From Trogon surrucura (taxonomy: Eukaryota > Chordata > Aves > Trogoniformes > Trogonidae): a stretch of 64,000 bases of DNA. Under the pieces are notes generated by a model, which was given only the letters and a program-made list of their open reading frames with translations, was not told where the DNA came from and made no database searches. Location: contig CM036628.1 in NCBI GenBank assembly GCA_020746105.1, positions 6,148,001-6,212,000 of the forward strand, given 5' to 3'. The position numbers and the translations under genes are program-made. This document shows, piece after piece, positions 52,301-64,000 of the stretch. The first letter of the stretch is position 1. Every line of letters begins with the position of its first letter.

Positions 52301-55300
52301 CTTAAAAAAATAAATACAATGGAATAAAACCCAAGCTTCTCAGAATTATAGCGAGAGAACAGACTGGAACCATGAAGCTCAAAAATCCAAAGCCAAATAC
52401 AAATTTGTATTTAGGCAAAAATCTCAGTGACTGGGAACTATTTTTGAAGGCTTGAGGTTCAGTTCTGAGCCTCTTCTACCCAGCTGAGATTCATGCAATG
52501 CCCAGGTAGCACAGGTATAGGAGGAGAATGTGCTTCATTGCTCAACAAATATTTTCGTAGCTTGTTTCCATGTAAGGGATGCAATTTTGACATGTTATGG
52601 TTCTTCTGATCCTTTGCCAATCTAAGCTTGGATACACAGCTGAAATGAAATGCAAAGTTCTCCCTGGAAAAAATGTTTAATGTTCTCCTGCAAGGTTCCA
52701 GTGGAGTAACGGGCTCGGTCCAATGCAGTTTTGCTTCTGATCTTAGTGCTCCAAAACTTGTTTGTTCTCAAAAAAACACTGGAAAAAAAATTAGAAAGGA
52801 GTTTCTGACAGATGAAAGTGAAAAACTGTCCACAGCTGTACTTACTCTGGCTTTTTACATTTCATTGTACTGTTTCCAAGTCCCTTCACAAAAGACATGT
52901 TTCTTACTGCATTGCTTCCTCACAGAATCCACTATCCTACGTATATCTCCCATCCAAGCAGATAAATCTTTGAGCTTGTGTGTTCTCTGCAGAGGTAAGT
53001 GAAACAGAGCTTCACTCTGCAACAGCTATTTCTCTGCAGTATCAGCCACCATCACTCTCCTGGTAGCTTTGTGGGTCTGGTAGTGTCAGCCGACATCCAG
53101 CCCATGCGAGAAGGATGATGACCTGATAAGGTTTTTACTGACACTCCAAGCTTTTACCAATTTCTTATTCAAGGTACCTGATCCAGCACTAACACATGTG
53201 GTGTAAATGTGGGATGGAGGAACTAAGCCAACAAAAAGGACAGATAACATCCTGTGCTGAGTATTTACTGCAGAGCTAGGAGATCTGGGGAGATAATGCA
53301 CAGATATAAAATGTTCTTGTATACATTTCCTTATAGGAAAGCCCTGCTTCATTTAAGTGCACTAAGTATGCATCAGCATTACTGAAAAGCAATTTCTTCA
53401 ATTAAACATGGCATTTTGAATTGCAGTAGCTAAGGATCTAAGAATTGCGGTTGGTTATACGATGCATCTTTTCCGATTATCTTCAAGGAAGGGCAGGAAA
53501 AAGTTCATTCTCATTCCTAACATTGGGTGCATTTTTAGCTGATATTTCAAGTCATATTTCTCAGATACTGAAGTGATAACTTTAAAGCTCATTTTGAAGA
53601 AGAGGCAGCTCTTACGGTCTGCAGGGACAACTATCAGAAGCAAGGAAACCTGAGAGCCTGGGGAAAAGCCATTATCGGGATGGTGTTCACCAGTTATTTT
53701 GATGACATGGTAGGTGACCGAGACCTAGCTTTTGAATCGTGGATAAGCATGGCAAATTACTGTTATGGTCCTCCTCATTCGTAACAGTCCTAGAATGCTA
53801 TAAAATGACTGCGGTTAAACCGTGAAACATCTGGGTCTGGGGCACTTCAACTAAAGAGCAGGCTATGCAAGTTTGAAAGGAAGAGAAGGAAGATCATGGG
53901 AAAAAATACCTTGTGAAAAATGGCGTGGAACATTTTACCAGAATGCAACAGAATCTTGTTCCCATTTGGCTTTTGCAATTTATTTCTGTGGGTGTGGCCA
54001 CAGGGGGAAAAAAAAAAAAAAAAAGCCTGCTACAAGCATTTCTTTATCAATAAACTTGTTATGTTTTGTGGTATTTTTTATAAAAAAGAAAAGTAAGTAC
54101 AATTAATTGTAACTCATCAGAGCAGCTAGGCAGGAAGCAAAAGGTTAACAGCAAATTCTGTTTTACTGGTTAAAGATGCTACTATAGCAGCATTTGCTCA
54201 AATGGTTGTTTTACACATGCAGTGGCATCATCCAGTTTAACTCCTGCTGTGTTTCTTTGTCAACAACTGCTAGTGAACATTTGCCCACCTTCCCTGCTGC
54301 TGAGTAGTATCAGGATTAGATGCAGGGAGGCGAGCAGGCTTACAACTTCATCTGTTGGCACCACAGGAATGCAGGAGCAGAACAGCATGGCAATAGGGAA
54401 AACTTTGAAAATCATCAATTTTAAGGCCTTACCTCAAAATGGCTATTTCCTGGCTTGGGGGGGGGGGGGGCGGGGGGGGGGAGGGTTTCTCTCCCCAAAT
54501 GTGCAAGGAAAAAAGAAAAACAAGAAAGTGGGAAGAAGAGAATCTTTCTCAAAGACATGATGGGCATTTATTTATTATCCAGCCTAGAAGGGTGTCTGCA
54601 AATCTGTACAGGGAAGCAGATTCTGACATGGGAGGAGTGTCTGTCAAGAAAACACCGGTCTTGTCTGGCTCTGTTGGGAATGAAAATTTAGGGAGCTTTA
54701 GTACGTCTTGGACTTTTTAAAGATGATGAATAGCTTGCAGCAACAGGTATTTTCCTCCCCTCACCAAAGGAAGCCACTTTTCCTCAGTCTCTTTGAATGA
54801 CATGATGACAAAGAACCACATTCTGAGCATAGAGACCGGCAGAGACAGATGGCTGGGTTCTCTGAGCTTTGCCTCCACTTAAACGAGCTGAAATCTACTT
54901 CCTGACCCCCATACATTTCTTAATTGCAAAGATCTAGGTGCATAGATCCAACCTTCTCAACCACTTGTCTCTTCTTCTTTGGCAGAGGAAAGGGAATGCA
55001 ACGTGCCAAAGTGCCAAAAAGCAGGAAAAGGAATAGGAAAAGGTAAAAGGTGACATCACTCCATTGAGTTCCTATTTTGGAAGCTCTTGGAATGCTGGTT
55101 AGAGCCAAACTTGCCACTACAATAGATGATCTGGGCTGCACCCCCTTTCTCAGCAGAGCGTTCTCAGCTGCTGGCAGCAGGCAGTTGCTGGGAAGCAGGG
55201 ACAGCAAGTGGGTATTGCTTTTTAACTATAAATGTAGCGTTAATGGTTCATCATAGGTTGTTAAGTAGCTGAGTACAGAGTTAAACAGAGAAGTAATCTG

Positions 55301-58300
55301 TCTCCCACCCTATATTTCTCACTGCTTGTCCTCTGTAAACACGTGGCAAGCACCCCCGTTATTAACTTTGCATTTGAGTCCCCTGTGATTTGTCTCGTGA
55401 TAGTGATGCCTGTTCTTCATAGCTGCTTTAGTATTTCACCTCACATGCTTAAACAATGTTCAGCTATGGCACCAAACAATCAGCTTAAACTGTGTGTTGG
55501 CAACTGCAAAGTAATTGAGATATTTCTTTTTTTCAGATTAAAATAGATTGTGACAAACTAGGCTGACAGCTCCAAAGCAGCTGTTGTGGTCTACAGTAAG
55601 AGTGGCACGCATTAAAGAGCTCTTGACCACGTATTTATGCAATAGACCTAATAGCTCTAAATGAGCTGTTACGATCTATCAATTAAGTAATATATCCTGT
55701 TAAGAATGCAAGAATAAACCCATCTGCAAGAATAAACCCAGCAGTTATCTGCTGCACCAATTTCCACGTTCTTATACTTCAGCAAACTTTTTTTTTCTTA
55801 AAACAGTTGCTTTTCTATTTGCTTAATACTGTTAATAAGAAGCATACAGCCAATTCTGAATGACATGCTTAGTATTTGTGAAGTCTGCATGAAATACCAT
55901 GGTAAGTTTAAAACATCATCTGTAGCTCATCTTGACAGGTTGGAATTGTTACAGGATGAATCTCATATTCATGCAATTATTTGAAACAGCAGCAAGAGGC
56001 GTAACAAGTAACTGAATCTTCTTAGTTTGTGGTTGTATCATTACCATCCAGAGGATCGCTCATCTTACTGTGATCTCCACATGGGCTGGTGTTCAGGGCA
56101 GGACATTCAGGTCCTAGCACTAGTTTTGTGAGTAGAACAGCTACTCTAACACTTAACTGCTCCCTCTGTTTCGCTGTTTCAGCGCTACTTCTGGTTTTAG
56201 AGCTTGCCTGGAGCTACCTGCAAGACCAGTCCTCTGGGTTTCCAAACTTGTGATCACGTGTCCCTATGAGTAAAATATTTTTAAGCATGTCCCTTTACTA
56301 CTGTAATAATATATTAGGTACCTTATAAAACATAAACAAAAATTAAAAAGGTGAAATAAAGATGAAATAAACATTGGGTCTAATTATTTTTCATTTTATT
56401 TATGGTATGAAAAGTATTTTCTTCTTTCCAACGGATTGTCTTGCGTACCCCCTTGAATGTACACACCCCGCTTAGGAGAACAGTGCAGTACAAGGACAGA
56501 TGTCATTCCCGCCTTCTTTACATATAATCTTCTGTGCTTTAATTCTCTTTCAATTACTCATTTCTCCCCGCATAGATATCCTAATCGTATTAGGAAACAA
56601 TGACCAAGGAAAGAGGTATATGAATTGTTCTTTCCCCTTCAGTCTTTACCTTGCTTTAAGCCTGTTACAGATATAGCTACTTAATAACTACTACGAATAA
56701 GATGGGTAGATCGTACTTATTCTTAGTAGTCAGACTGTTTAGTATGGCCCTATAATATGTAATAAAATTTGGGTTTACTCAGCATTATGCTGTAGGGAAA
56801 GTGTTCTCTAGTCCTGGCCTGAGGTTATGTATGCAGTCATCTACAGATTCTTGTTGTTTGCTCCTCCTCTTCTTTATTTTAAGGAGAATTTGCCCATGTT
56901 TCCCAGTGAATGGAAATGACACTTGCCTGAACCAGGTAGCAACCTGTCTGGCATCACACTCAACTGCAGCCAGCGCCTTCCACATCCACACCCAGCTCCT
57001 AATTGCCTTCTAGTTCGTGGACTAGATCATCCACACAGATGATCACCAAACATTGGCCTCCTCCTCCCAGGTGACACCTTCCTGAGCTCAGTGACGCCAG
57101 TTAAACGAAAGTACTCGGGCAGTTAAGAGACCAGTGGTTTACGCCACAGGCTAAAGTGAAGAGAGGTAGAGCTTCTTCTACAACCAAAGCTCCTAAAGTG
57201 GCAAAGCTGCTCAGACCTGTTTTTTTCATATTTGCTTCTGCTGAGCAAGGGGAGAATTCTGCCAATCTGTTAGCGTTTAGCCTCAGAGGAGAGAATAATT
57301 ATTTCTTGATTCATTCAGACAACCAGCTGAAAAGGGGTTTGTGTCCTTTCAGATTTGATTGTCTCCTTACAAATGCTGTGGACCTGTTGACAGCAGAGTA
57401 GGCAAACCCACTATTAAAACATTTCTCTGGATTTGTGATAGCTTCCTCCTTCTATCCCAGCCATGGTTTGATAAGCTGGAAAAGCACAGTTTGAAACTGA
57501 GTGATGCTTTAGAGGAAAAGGAACCACAAGACAGCTCCAGAAAAGGCCAGTATTGAACTAAGGCTTTGTGGAATTTTGTGGAATTTCTGGATACTACATA
57601 TAGTCTCAGTACTTTTTTTCCTTTTTGCATTGTTTGACTAAAACAGGCTTTGGGTTTTGTGTATTAATCCTTGGTACCTTGTCTTGAAGATACGTTGATC
57701 ATGTAAAAGCGTTCTTGAGAGAGGAGGTTTAAAGAAATATCTTAGGGGAATAGGTTGAGATTGCTGCATGGAAAACAGCTCCAGCAGCCATTTGCCATAG
57801 CATGGCTGATCCAGGTGAAGACAATGAGCCTGATCATTAGGCCACTGCACCTGAGTGAAAAGAGGGTGAAAAACAAGACAGAAGAGCAGGAACACCATGG
57901 CTTGTGCAGAGCTGGTAAGGAAGGCAGGCAACAAAAAGGCAGAATCAAGGTAAGGGGAACAAAATACATTAATTTTGGGAATTGATAGTAATATGTTCTT
58001 CTGTATCTCCTAAAATTTGAAACCTAAGTTTAGCATCCATAGGAGTGGATATAGTGTGGGGCTGTTTCTTTTGCTTGGTGATTAGACAGTGTGGAAGAGG
58101 AGGAGCGTAAACTGAGGGAGCTCATATTGCCTAGTTTAGCCATGTGCTTCCCTGTAGTTTCTTTATTCTTTGGTTGTGGTGCAGCTTGTCACTTGCCTTA
58201 TCCCCTGCATCATTTCACAAAAAGGAAAGGGGAGCTTGGTTAGTATTAGCTAGTTTGTGTGGCTGGCCTCCTTCATAAAGCAAGTAACAGTGGGAAAGAA

Positions 58301-58466
58301 AACTAAGCCGTGGTGGGAAGAGAACTCAGCTTTATTCAAGGATGTGGCCAGAAGCAGACATGCCCCAGGGCTACAGAGGATAGACTTTGTGGTGTTGGCT
58401 CGTGGGCAGGATAGATCTCCGGGAGAAGAAATCTCATGGCTTGCCTGTGCGGGAAGGTGGAATATT
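49360..58466. other. Gene-poor downstream flank, first part
   Basis: No convincing exon or gene. It contains a GC-richer patch at about 51460-51640 without recognisable coding sense, a poly(A) run at 54008-54024, a G14-C-G10 run at 54457-54481 and an 18-bp-spaced duplication at 55707-55740. In human the next gene is AFF2, several hundred kb further on, so gene desert is expected. Confidence 0.6.
54457..54481 (+). repeat. Poly(G) run G14-C-G10
   Basis: Guanine homopolymer interrupted by a single C, followed by AGGG. Low-complexity; assembly or length uncertainty is likely. Confidence 0.8.
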
Positions 58467-58560
58467 CCTGTGTGACCTACTGTAGGTGATCCTACAGGGG
58501 GGTTGGACTAGATAATCCTTCTAGGTCCCTCCCAACTCCTAGCACTCTGTGATTCTGTGT
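58467..58560 (+). mobile_element. CR1 LINE, short 3' end
   Basis: GGTTGGACTAGATAATCCTT and the terminal GCACTCTGTGATTCTGTG are the CR1 3' terminus. Only about 95 bp are present. Confidence 0.8.
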
Positions 58561-61500
58561 TAGGTCTGTATTACAGAGAGGTCTCCTTGTCGGTGAATGG
58601 GGAATGTCGGTTGTGTCTCTGGAGAACAATGAGCAGATTTGAGGATGCCTGAAGTCCTGCTCCTGGTTCACTTGTGTCAGTTAGTGAGCTTTGTGGTGTG
58701 ACAGAAAACCTACTTTGTGACTATTGGGAGAATAAGCTGCTCTTCGTGAATCAGAATTTCTTACCATTTTTGTAAATGGCTTCCCAAGCTCCCTGATACT
58801 TTCTGGATTGAGACGTGTAACTCTGAGATTAAAATCAATTAAGGGGAAATCTGGGAAGGTATGATGTGAGTAGGGTAAGAAGTATTTGCATTTCTATCAT
58901 AATCCAAGCAAAAATGGTAGACATTAGATAAAGGCTTGTGAGTATTTCTGCTGTTAGTCATTCCTATTGGTCCCTTTGTTTAAAAAGATGGAGCCTGGGC
59001 TCTGAGACTGCAAGAGTCTGTGTTCAAAGTTTGCAAAATACTTGACCAGTATCATCCAGAAGTATTAAATTCTGCAACAACATATGTCATTCATCTGACT
59101 GGGAGAGGATTTTGTAAAGACTGTTTTTACATACAGTTCCACGGGGGAGGGAAGGAAAAGTAGACCATCAAAGCTGTTGCAGTTAGGGTTTGGCTCTAGA
59201 TCCAAAATATTTATGAATTGACACTGATGTTGTCTCTTATGAAACATTTATTCACAAGTTTGATTACTAAAAAAATGTCATTTACAGAAGAAATAAGTTA
59301 TGAAGGAATTGAATTTCATACAAGAAACCCTGGAAAACAAGACCACAAATGACAAAACATACTATTTAGAGCCCAGATGGCTGCATAAAATAAATAGCCG
59401 TTTCCTCAGTGGAAGCATAGGCAATTTGGCTGCGTGAAGCTACGATTCCAGCAGAGATCCCTGAAACAGATGTTAATATTGCTTGTGCATGGAAACTTTA
59501 GTAAAAAGCAAGATGTTCAGGTAACATGAATGTAATGACTGACAACCTCAGATTTCTTTGTCTGTAGGAGATATGCACTTAAACCCGTAATGTGACTGTT
59601 GTAGAGCCTGGAACCCAAGTATTTGTATGCGTGTTATGATGAACTAATACAAGTGTCTGCCTAGGATGTTTGTAATGTTTTGGTAGTTTTGCTTTTGGTG
59701 GTAGCCTAATGAATGATTTTTAAATCAAGAAGAAAAATTCAAACTAAACCTAAGTATAGGTAGGGATATGTACTTATGGACATAGATAGATATAAAGGTG
59801 TAGTGTCTTTACTTGTATAGAAGCAGAAACAAGAAATTAATTACCTCCTTCATGTCATATTAACTGTCCTGCATTAATGTGTCTGTCTTTAACAAGTCTG
59901 TATTATCATTTCTGATGTACCTTGTCAGGCTAAGTAATCTCCTAATTTTAGTAGTCCTACTTATCTTTTCCTTAGATGGTTACATTCTTGACTCAGTCTT
60001 ATCCTAAGGAATGTGAATGACAGAAGTATATTTTCTGGAGGCAGTTCTAAGAGCAGAATCTGTTTTCTCCGTACAGTAAGACAGAAGAGTGGCAATTCTG
60101 CAAAAAATGTGGTTCTGGTTCTTCAAAAGTTCTCATAATTCTGCTCAGTAAGTGTTTTCTGACTGACAGTGGCAAAGCACGTCTCCCATGGCTTGCACTT
60201 GTGTAACATTTTGTTGGGTTTTCCAGTTGAATCCTATTCCTTGGAGACCTTAAATACAGAACTTTTGCAGTGAGTTAGTGTGTCCTTGGGAGGCTAATGA
60301 GAGTGCTGTCAGTAACTCCAGTGTATACAAGATCAGGTGGCAAGTTCCTTATTTTGAAGCGGTAATGAGCTGCAGAGCTTACAACACCTGAACAAGTGAA
60401 AACTTATCATGGCTGTATTAATAGTGCTGGGGCTAAGGCAAAGACTGCTATTTATTCCATATATTTTGGGCGAGCTGTTCGGAGACCGGCGTGTACTGAA
60501 GTGTGTTGTTGTTTTCTCCTTTCCCCTGTTTGAAAACGCATCCAAAAGGAGAGGTTCTGAGGAGAGGGCTTTACACAACAGCCAGTGGTGAGAGTGCATA
60601 CCTAGACTGTGAGAGATTTTGCATTCAGTTAGTTGCTCAGCCTGAGGTCATTCAGCCCCCAGCAGACTATTCCAAAACATGGGCGTTCTAGGGAGCACAG
60701 CTGTGCTCACAATTTGATGAGGAAACCCTGGAGTTCACTGCAGCAGTGTCAGCGTTCATGTTAGTGTTGTTAAAATGTAGCTTACTCCAAGGTTTACTCA
60801 GTAAGAATTTAGCATTCTTGGATGTGAAGAAAACAGTGTTTATGCAGGAAGCCATGGCATCCCCGTCAGTAGCTCAGTATCCTCATTGTCATGGATGTCT
60901 GAGGTTTTCTGTTGCCCCCCCAAGATTGGGCTGATCTTAAGAGGTCCCTGAGGCAAAGCAAATGCAAAGCTTTTAGCAGTTCTCCGTGTAAGATGGGGAG
61001 ATTCCACTCTTCCTCTCCCCTCAGAAAGAATATGAAATTCTAGATCCAAATTTTGATTTGCTTACACTGGAACAATTTCAATAGAACACATTTTTGTCTA
61101 TACTACATGTTTTGGAGCAGCAGATTTGTTACTCAAGTGTGGCTTCAAGATAGTCTAGTAATCTCCCACATCAGACTAGGTTAAGTTATAGAGAGGAAAA
61201 AGAGAAACCACTCTGTATAGATCAAGAGTGAAAGGACCTTGATACTTGAGTGATTAACAGAATAAATAAGGCACTGCAAGGGATTTGATAACGTGTGGCA
61301 GAGAGCTGCTGCTTTCTCTGCTGGATGGTGCTGGAACTGCTCAGCTTGAAACCATAGCCTTGATTGTTTGTGTTGAGCAGCCTCTCCCCCCAGCAAGCAG
61401 TAGACATCCACTCTGTTGATACAGGAGGTTCTGGAATCTCTCCCCAGCCTTACAGCCTGGTTGTGAGACATCTTGCTGTGCAGCGTGGTGGGGATGAGTG

Positions 61501-62726
61501 AACCCTGAAAGGATATGGCTTATCGCAACCATAACAAGCCTTTGTTTTCCAGGGCTTAGTGTCTCTTGGTCAGACTGGGGGAATGGGAGTAGAGCATTGT
61601 AATTCAGAATCCTAAATCATTCACGTGGCCGCTCTCCTTCTGAGTAGCTCCATCTCTGCTACATTTTCCCCATCTGTAATAACAGACATATGCCTGTGCA
61701 GGAAACTGACATCTTCAGCTAAAAGTCTAGTATAAAATACACATTTTCTAAGAAAGCATCAGAAATCTTTCCAAAAAGAAATAGCCTTGCTTTATGCTAA
61801 ATTGCAGTGCCTCTCCCGTCATATGATGCTGCTTCTCTAAACACACCTGAGTCAGCTGACTCAACAAGATAAACACCACACATTCCAGTATTAATTTCAG
61901 CAATCTTGACATCTCTGCATCACAGTGTTACACTTCTTAACTCAACTGTCAGCATGCAGCAAATGTGGTGGTACTGTCAGCCCACACAGACTTAGGGCTT
62001 AGTATCACATGGAGAGGGTTTTTGTATGCTCCCTCTGAGAAATTCCATGTTTATACATTTTCTACACTTACAGTAACAATGGGCTGGGTTTACCCCTTTA
62101 ATCAATTAATGTCTAGTCTTAATACTGTAGTAAACAAGCAATAGTGTGCTGATTTGTCCTCTCTAAAGGATCTCTTTGTCTGATATACAACCAATAAGGT
62201 CTGGAGTCATTCCTTCAGTTTCAGGGGAAATGCACATCTACTGGTAACTCTTGCAACTGGGACACCTGTTAGTCTGACCAATGAGACAATAAAATCAGAC
62301 TCAAATTGCTTTATTCTGTAAAGATAAGTAGATAAAATCGCAGAAAATAAAGTCACAGTAAAGTAAATTCTTGCTCTGTTCACAGCTGTTAGTTTAATGG
62401 AATTGCATTTCTTCTGAGAAGCACAGCTGCTCCAGCCCTGCCTGCAGCACGAACATCTGCGTGGCCTGGGAGCTGCAGCAAGACTTGTCCAAAGCAGCCA
62501 GGGCTGCATTCAGAAATGGCCTTAATTATGATGTGTATCTAGAACTCTAGAGCATTTTGACTGAACCACGCTGGTGCCTGTTTCTTTGGAAGCTCAGAAA
62601 AGGGCTTGGTTTGTAAATCGTTCAGCATGTGCTTGCTGACAGGCTGCTGTCTGTCAGGCTGTAGCAGAGCTTGTGCAACTTTCTGTTCTCTGCCCCTTAG
62701 TAACATCAATAAATAGATTAATAAAT
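58561..62726. other. Gene-poor downstream flank, second part
   Basis: Nothing recognisable: no exon with plausible splice sites and homology, no clear transposon. Confidence 0.55.
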
Positions 62727-63106
62727 GGGGCTGTTTAGCCTTGAAAAGAGAAGGCTGAGAGGGGACCTTATTAATGTATATAAATACCCGAGGAGTGGGG
62801 GTCAAGAGGAAAGTGCCAGTCTCTTCACAGTGGTGGCCGGTGATAGGACAAGAAATAATGGGTGTAAGCTAGAACACTGGAAGTTTGACCTCAACATGAG
62901 GAGAAACTTTTTCACTGTGATGATGACAGAGCACTGGCACAGGCTGCCCAGAGAGGTTGTGGAGTCTCCTTCTTTGGAGACATTCAAAATCCACCTGGAT
63001 GAGTTCCAGTGTGACCTACTCTAGGTAAATCTGCTTTGGCAGGAAGGTTGGACTAGATGGTCTCTGGAGGTCCCTTCCAACCCCTAGCATTCTGTGATTC
63101 TACGAT
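62727..63106 (+). mobile_element. CR1 LINE, 5'-truncated 3' end
   Basis: Open frame for the CR1 ORF2 C terminus ([37 protein letters not shown]), then TTGGACTAGATGG and the tail CATTCTGTGATTCTACG. Same orientation as the other long copies. Confidence 0.9.
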
Positions 63107-63399
63107 TTCCTTGGTACGAGTGAGCACGTGTCCTCACAAGCCAGTAGAGCCTTGCAAACCAGACTCTGAGCCTTGGTGCACAAGTGTTACCCGCACCTTG
63201 TGTTTGCAAGTAATGGGGCCCACACTTTTGCAGGCTCAGTTAGTTGTGTGTAGAAGTGCAGCGTTAACACATGGATCCAATTCTCCAATTTGTGAGTGTG
63301 GTCAGTAGTTAAAATATACTGGGTTTCTTTTCTCCCCTGTGCTTCCTTGGCTTTTAATTTAGAACTCCTCCTTGAGCTTGTGCCACACACACAACAGGA

Positions 63400-63495
63400 C
63401 TCTATGCCTTAGTTTACCCTTTCTAAATGAGAATAATAAACCCCCTTATCTCACAGGGAAATTGTGAAAATAAGTGTATTGGAAATGGTTTGATA
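63400..63495 (+). mobile_element. MIR-type SINE fragment, ancient
   Basis: TGCCTTAGTTTACCCTTTCT, then AATGAGAATAATAA and TCTCACAGGGAAATTGTGA follow the order of the MIR core-SINE 3' half (TGCCTCAGTTT... AATGGGGATAATAA... CTCACAGGGTTGTTGTGA). It is strongly diverged, as expected for an element older than the bird-mammal split. Confidence 0.65.
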
Positions 63496-64000
63496 ATGCA
63501 CTGGCCAACACAGAAACAATGCTGGATTTAGAACTTGGCCTAAATACTATGCAAAAAATAAAGCTCTAGACCAGTAATGAACGGTGACAGAAGGAGAAAT
63601 TATTGAATCGTTGCTCATTTAGTGAATGTGATTCCTGCTGTGCACTGGATGAAATTGGCCCTGTGGGGAAAATAGAAAGACTAAGATAATTCTTACAAAA
63701 AGAGAAATGACTTATGGTTGCAGGGACAAGCTTAAATTTCGCATTTCCTCATTTTTGAGTGATAAGTGTGGCCATCTAAAGACATTTCAGAAAATAATGG
63801 GTGGGTATTTGATTTGGGTCATTTTTCTAGCTTTTGGAAAGAGAACTGAATATGTAGCAATTCTGTCCTGAGGCATTGTCCTAATACCTACTGGAGGTAT
63901 CAGTTGATTGAATGTACTGAAATGCCTAAATCCACAAAAATATCCCTCACTTCAGCTAAGAGAAGCTGCCCAGACGGTTTTCCATCACCCTCTGCACGGG

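Noticed and set aside
52673..53002. 109-codon frame ending next to a good donor (AGAG|GTAAGT at about 52994)
   Set aside because: No homology recognised, no matching acceptor or partner exon, and low-information composition. Kept as chance.

Overview
This is vertebrate, almost certainly avian, nuclear DNA. It has large introns, a CpG-island promoter, and many 5'-truncated CR1 LINE copies whose 3' ends carry the short ATTCTGTG-type tandem repeat typical of bird genomes. The main gene also has a CCT-rich 5' leader where mammals have a CGG repeat, which is a known chicken feature. The species cannot be fixed from the sequence; a galliform such as chicken is the simplest guess.

Layout: 1-460 shows no gene. 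About 460-2000 is a GC-rich CpG island with the FMR1 promoter, 5' leader and first coding exon. 1525-32576 holds a complete + strand FMR1 coding region in 15 coding exons, with a 3' UTR to about 34.4 kb. All splice sites are canonical and all phases fit, giving 565 residues. The difference from the 632-residue human protein is explained by the absence of human exons 11 and 12 (66 residues) plus one glycine fewer in the RGG box. 34.4-38.7 kb is intergenic or FMR1NB 5' sequence. 38773-49155 holds six coding exons of FMR1NB (FMR1 neighbour), a small membrane protein with a six-cysteine trefoil domain; its 5' end is uncertain. 49.4-64.0 kb is gene-poor sequence with CR1 pieces, an old MIR-like SINE and simple repeats.

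The order FMR1 then FMR1NB on the same strand matches human Xq27.3, so this is conserved synteny. In chicken the block is autosomal (chromosome 4). FMR1 encodes a neuronal and germline translational regulator that binds RNA. FMR1NB is unrelated in function and is called a neighbour only by position.

Most notable observations: the KH2 variable-loop exons are missing from FMR1 genomic DNA; the alternative acceptors in exons 15 and 17 are kept to the nucleotide; a perfect 100-bp direct repeat lies in FMR1 intron 3; CGG is reduced to three units in the leader while a (GGC)5 run sits in intron 1; and the bird FMR1NB appears to have a much shorter N terminus. I found no tRNA, rRNA, CRISPR array or prokaryotic feature, and no clearly novel system.
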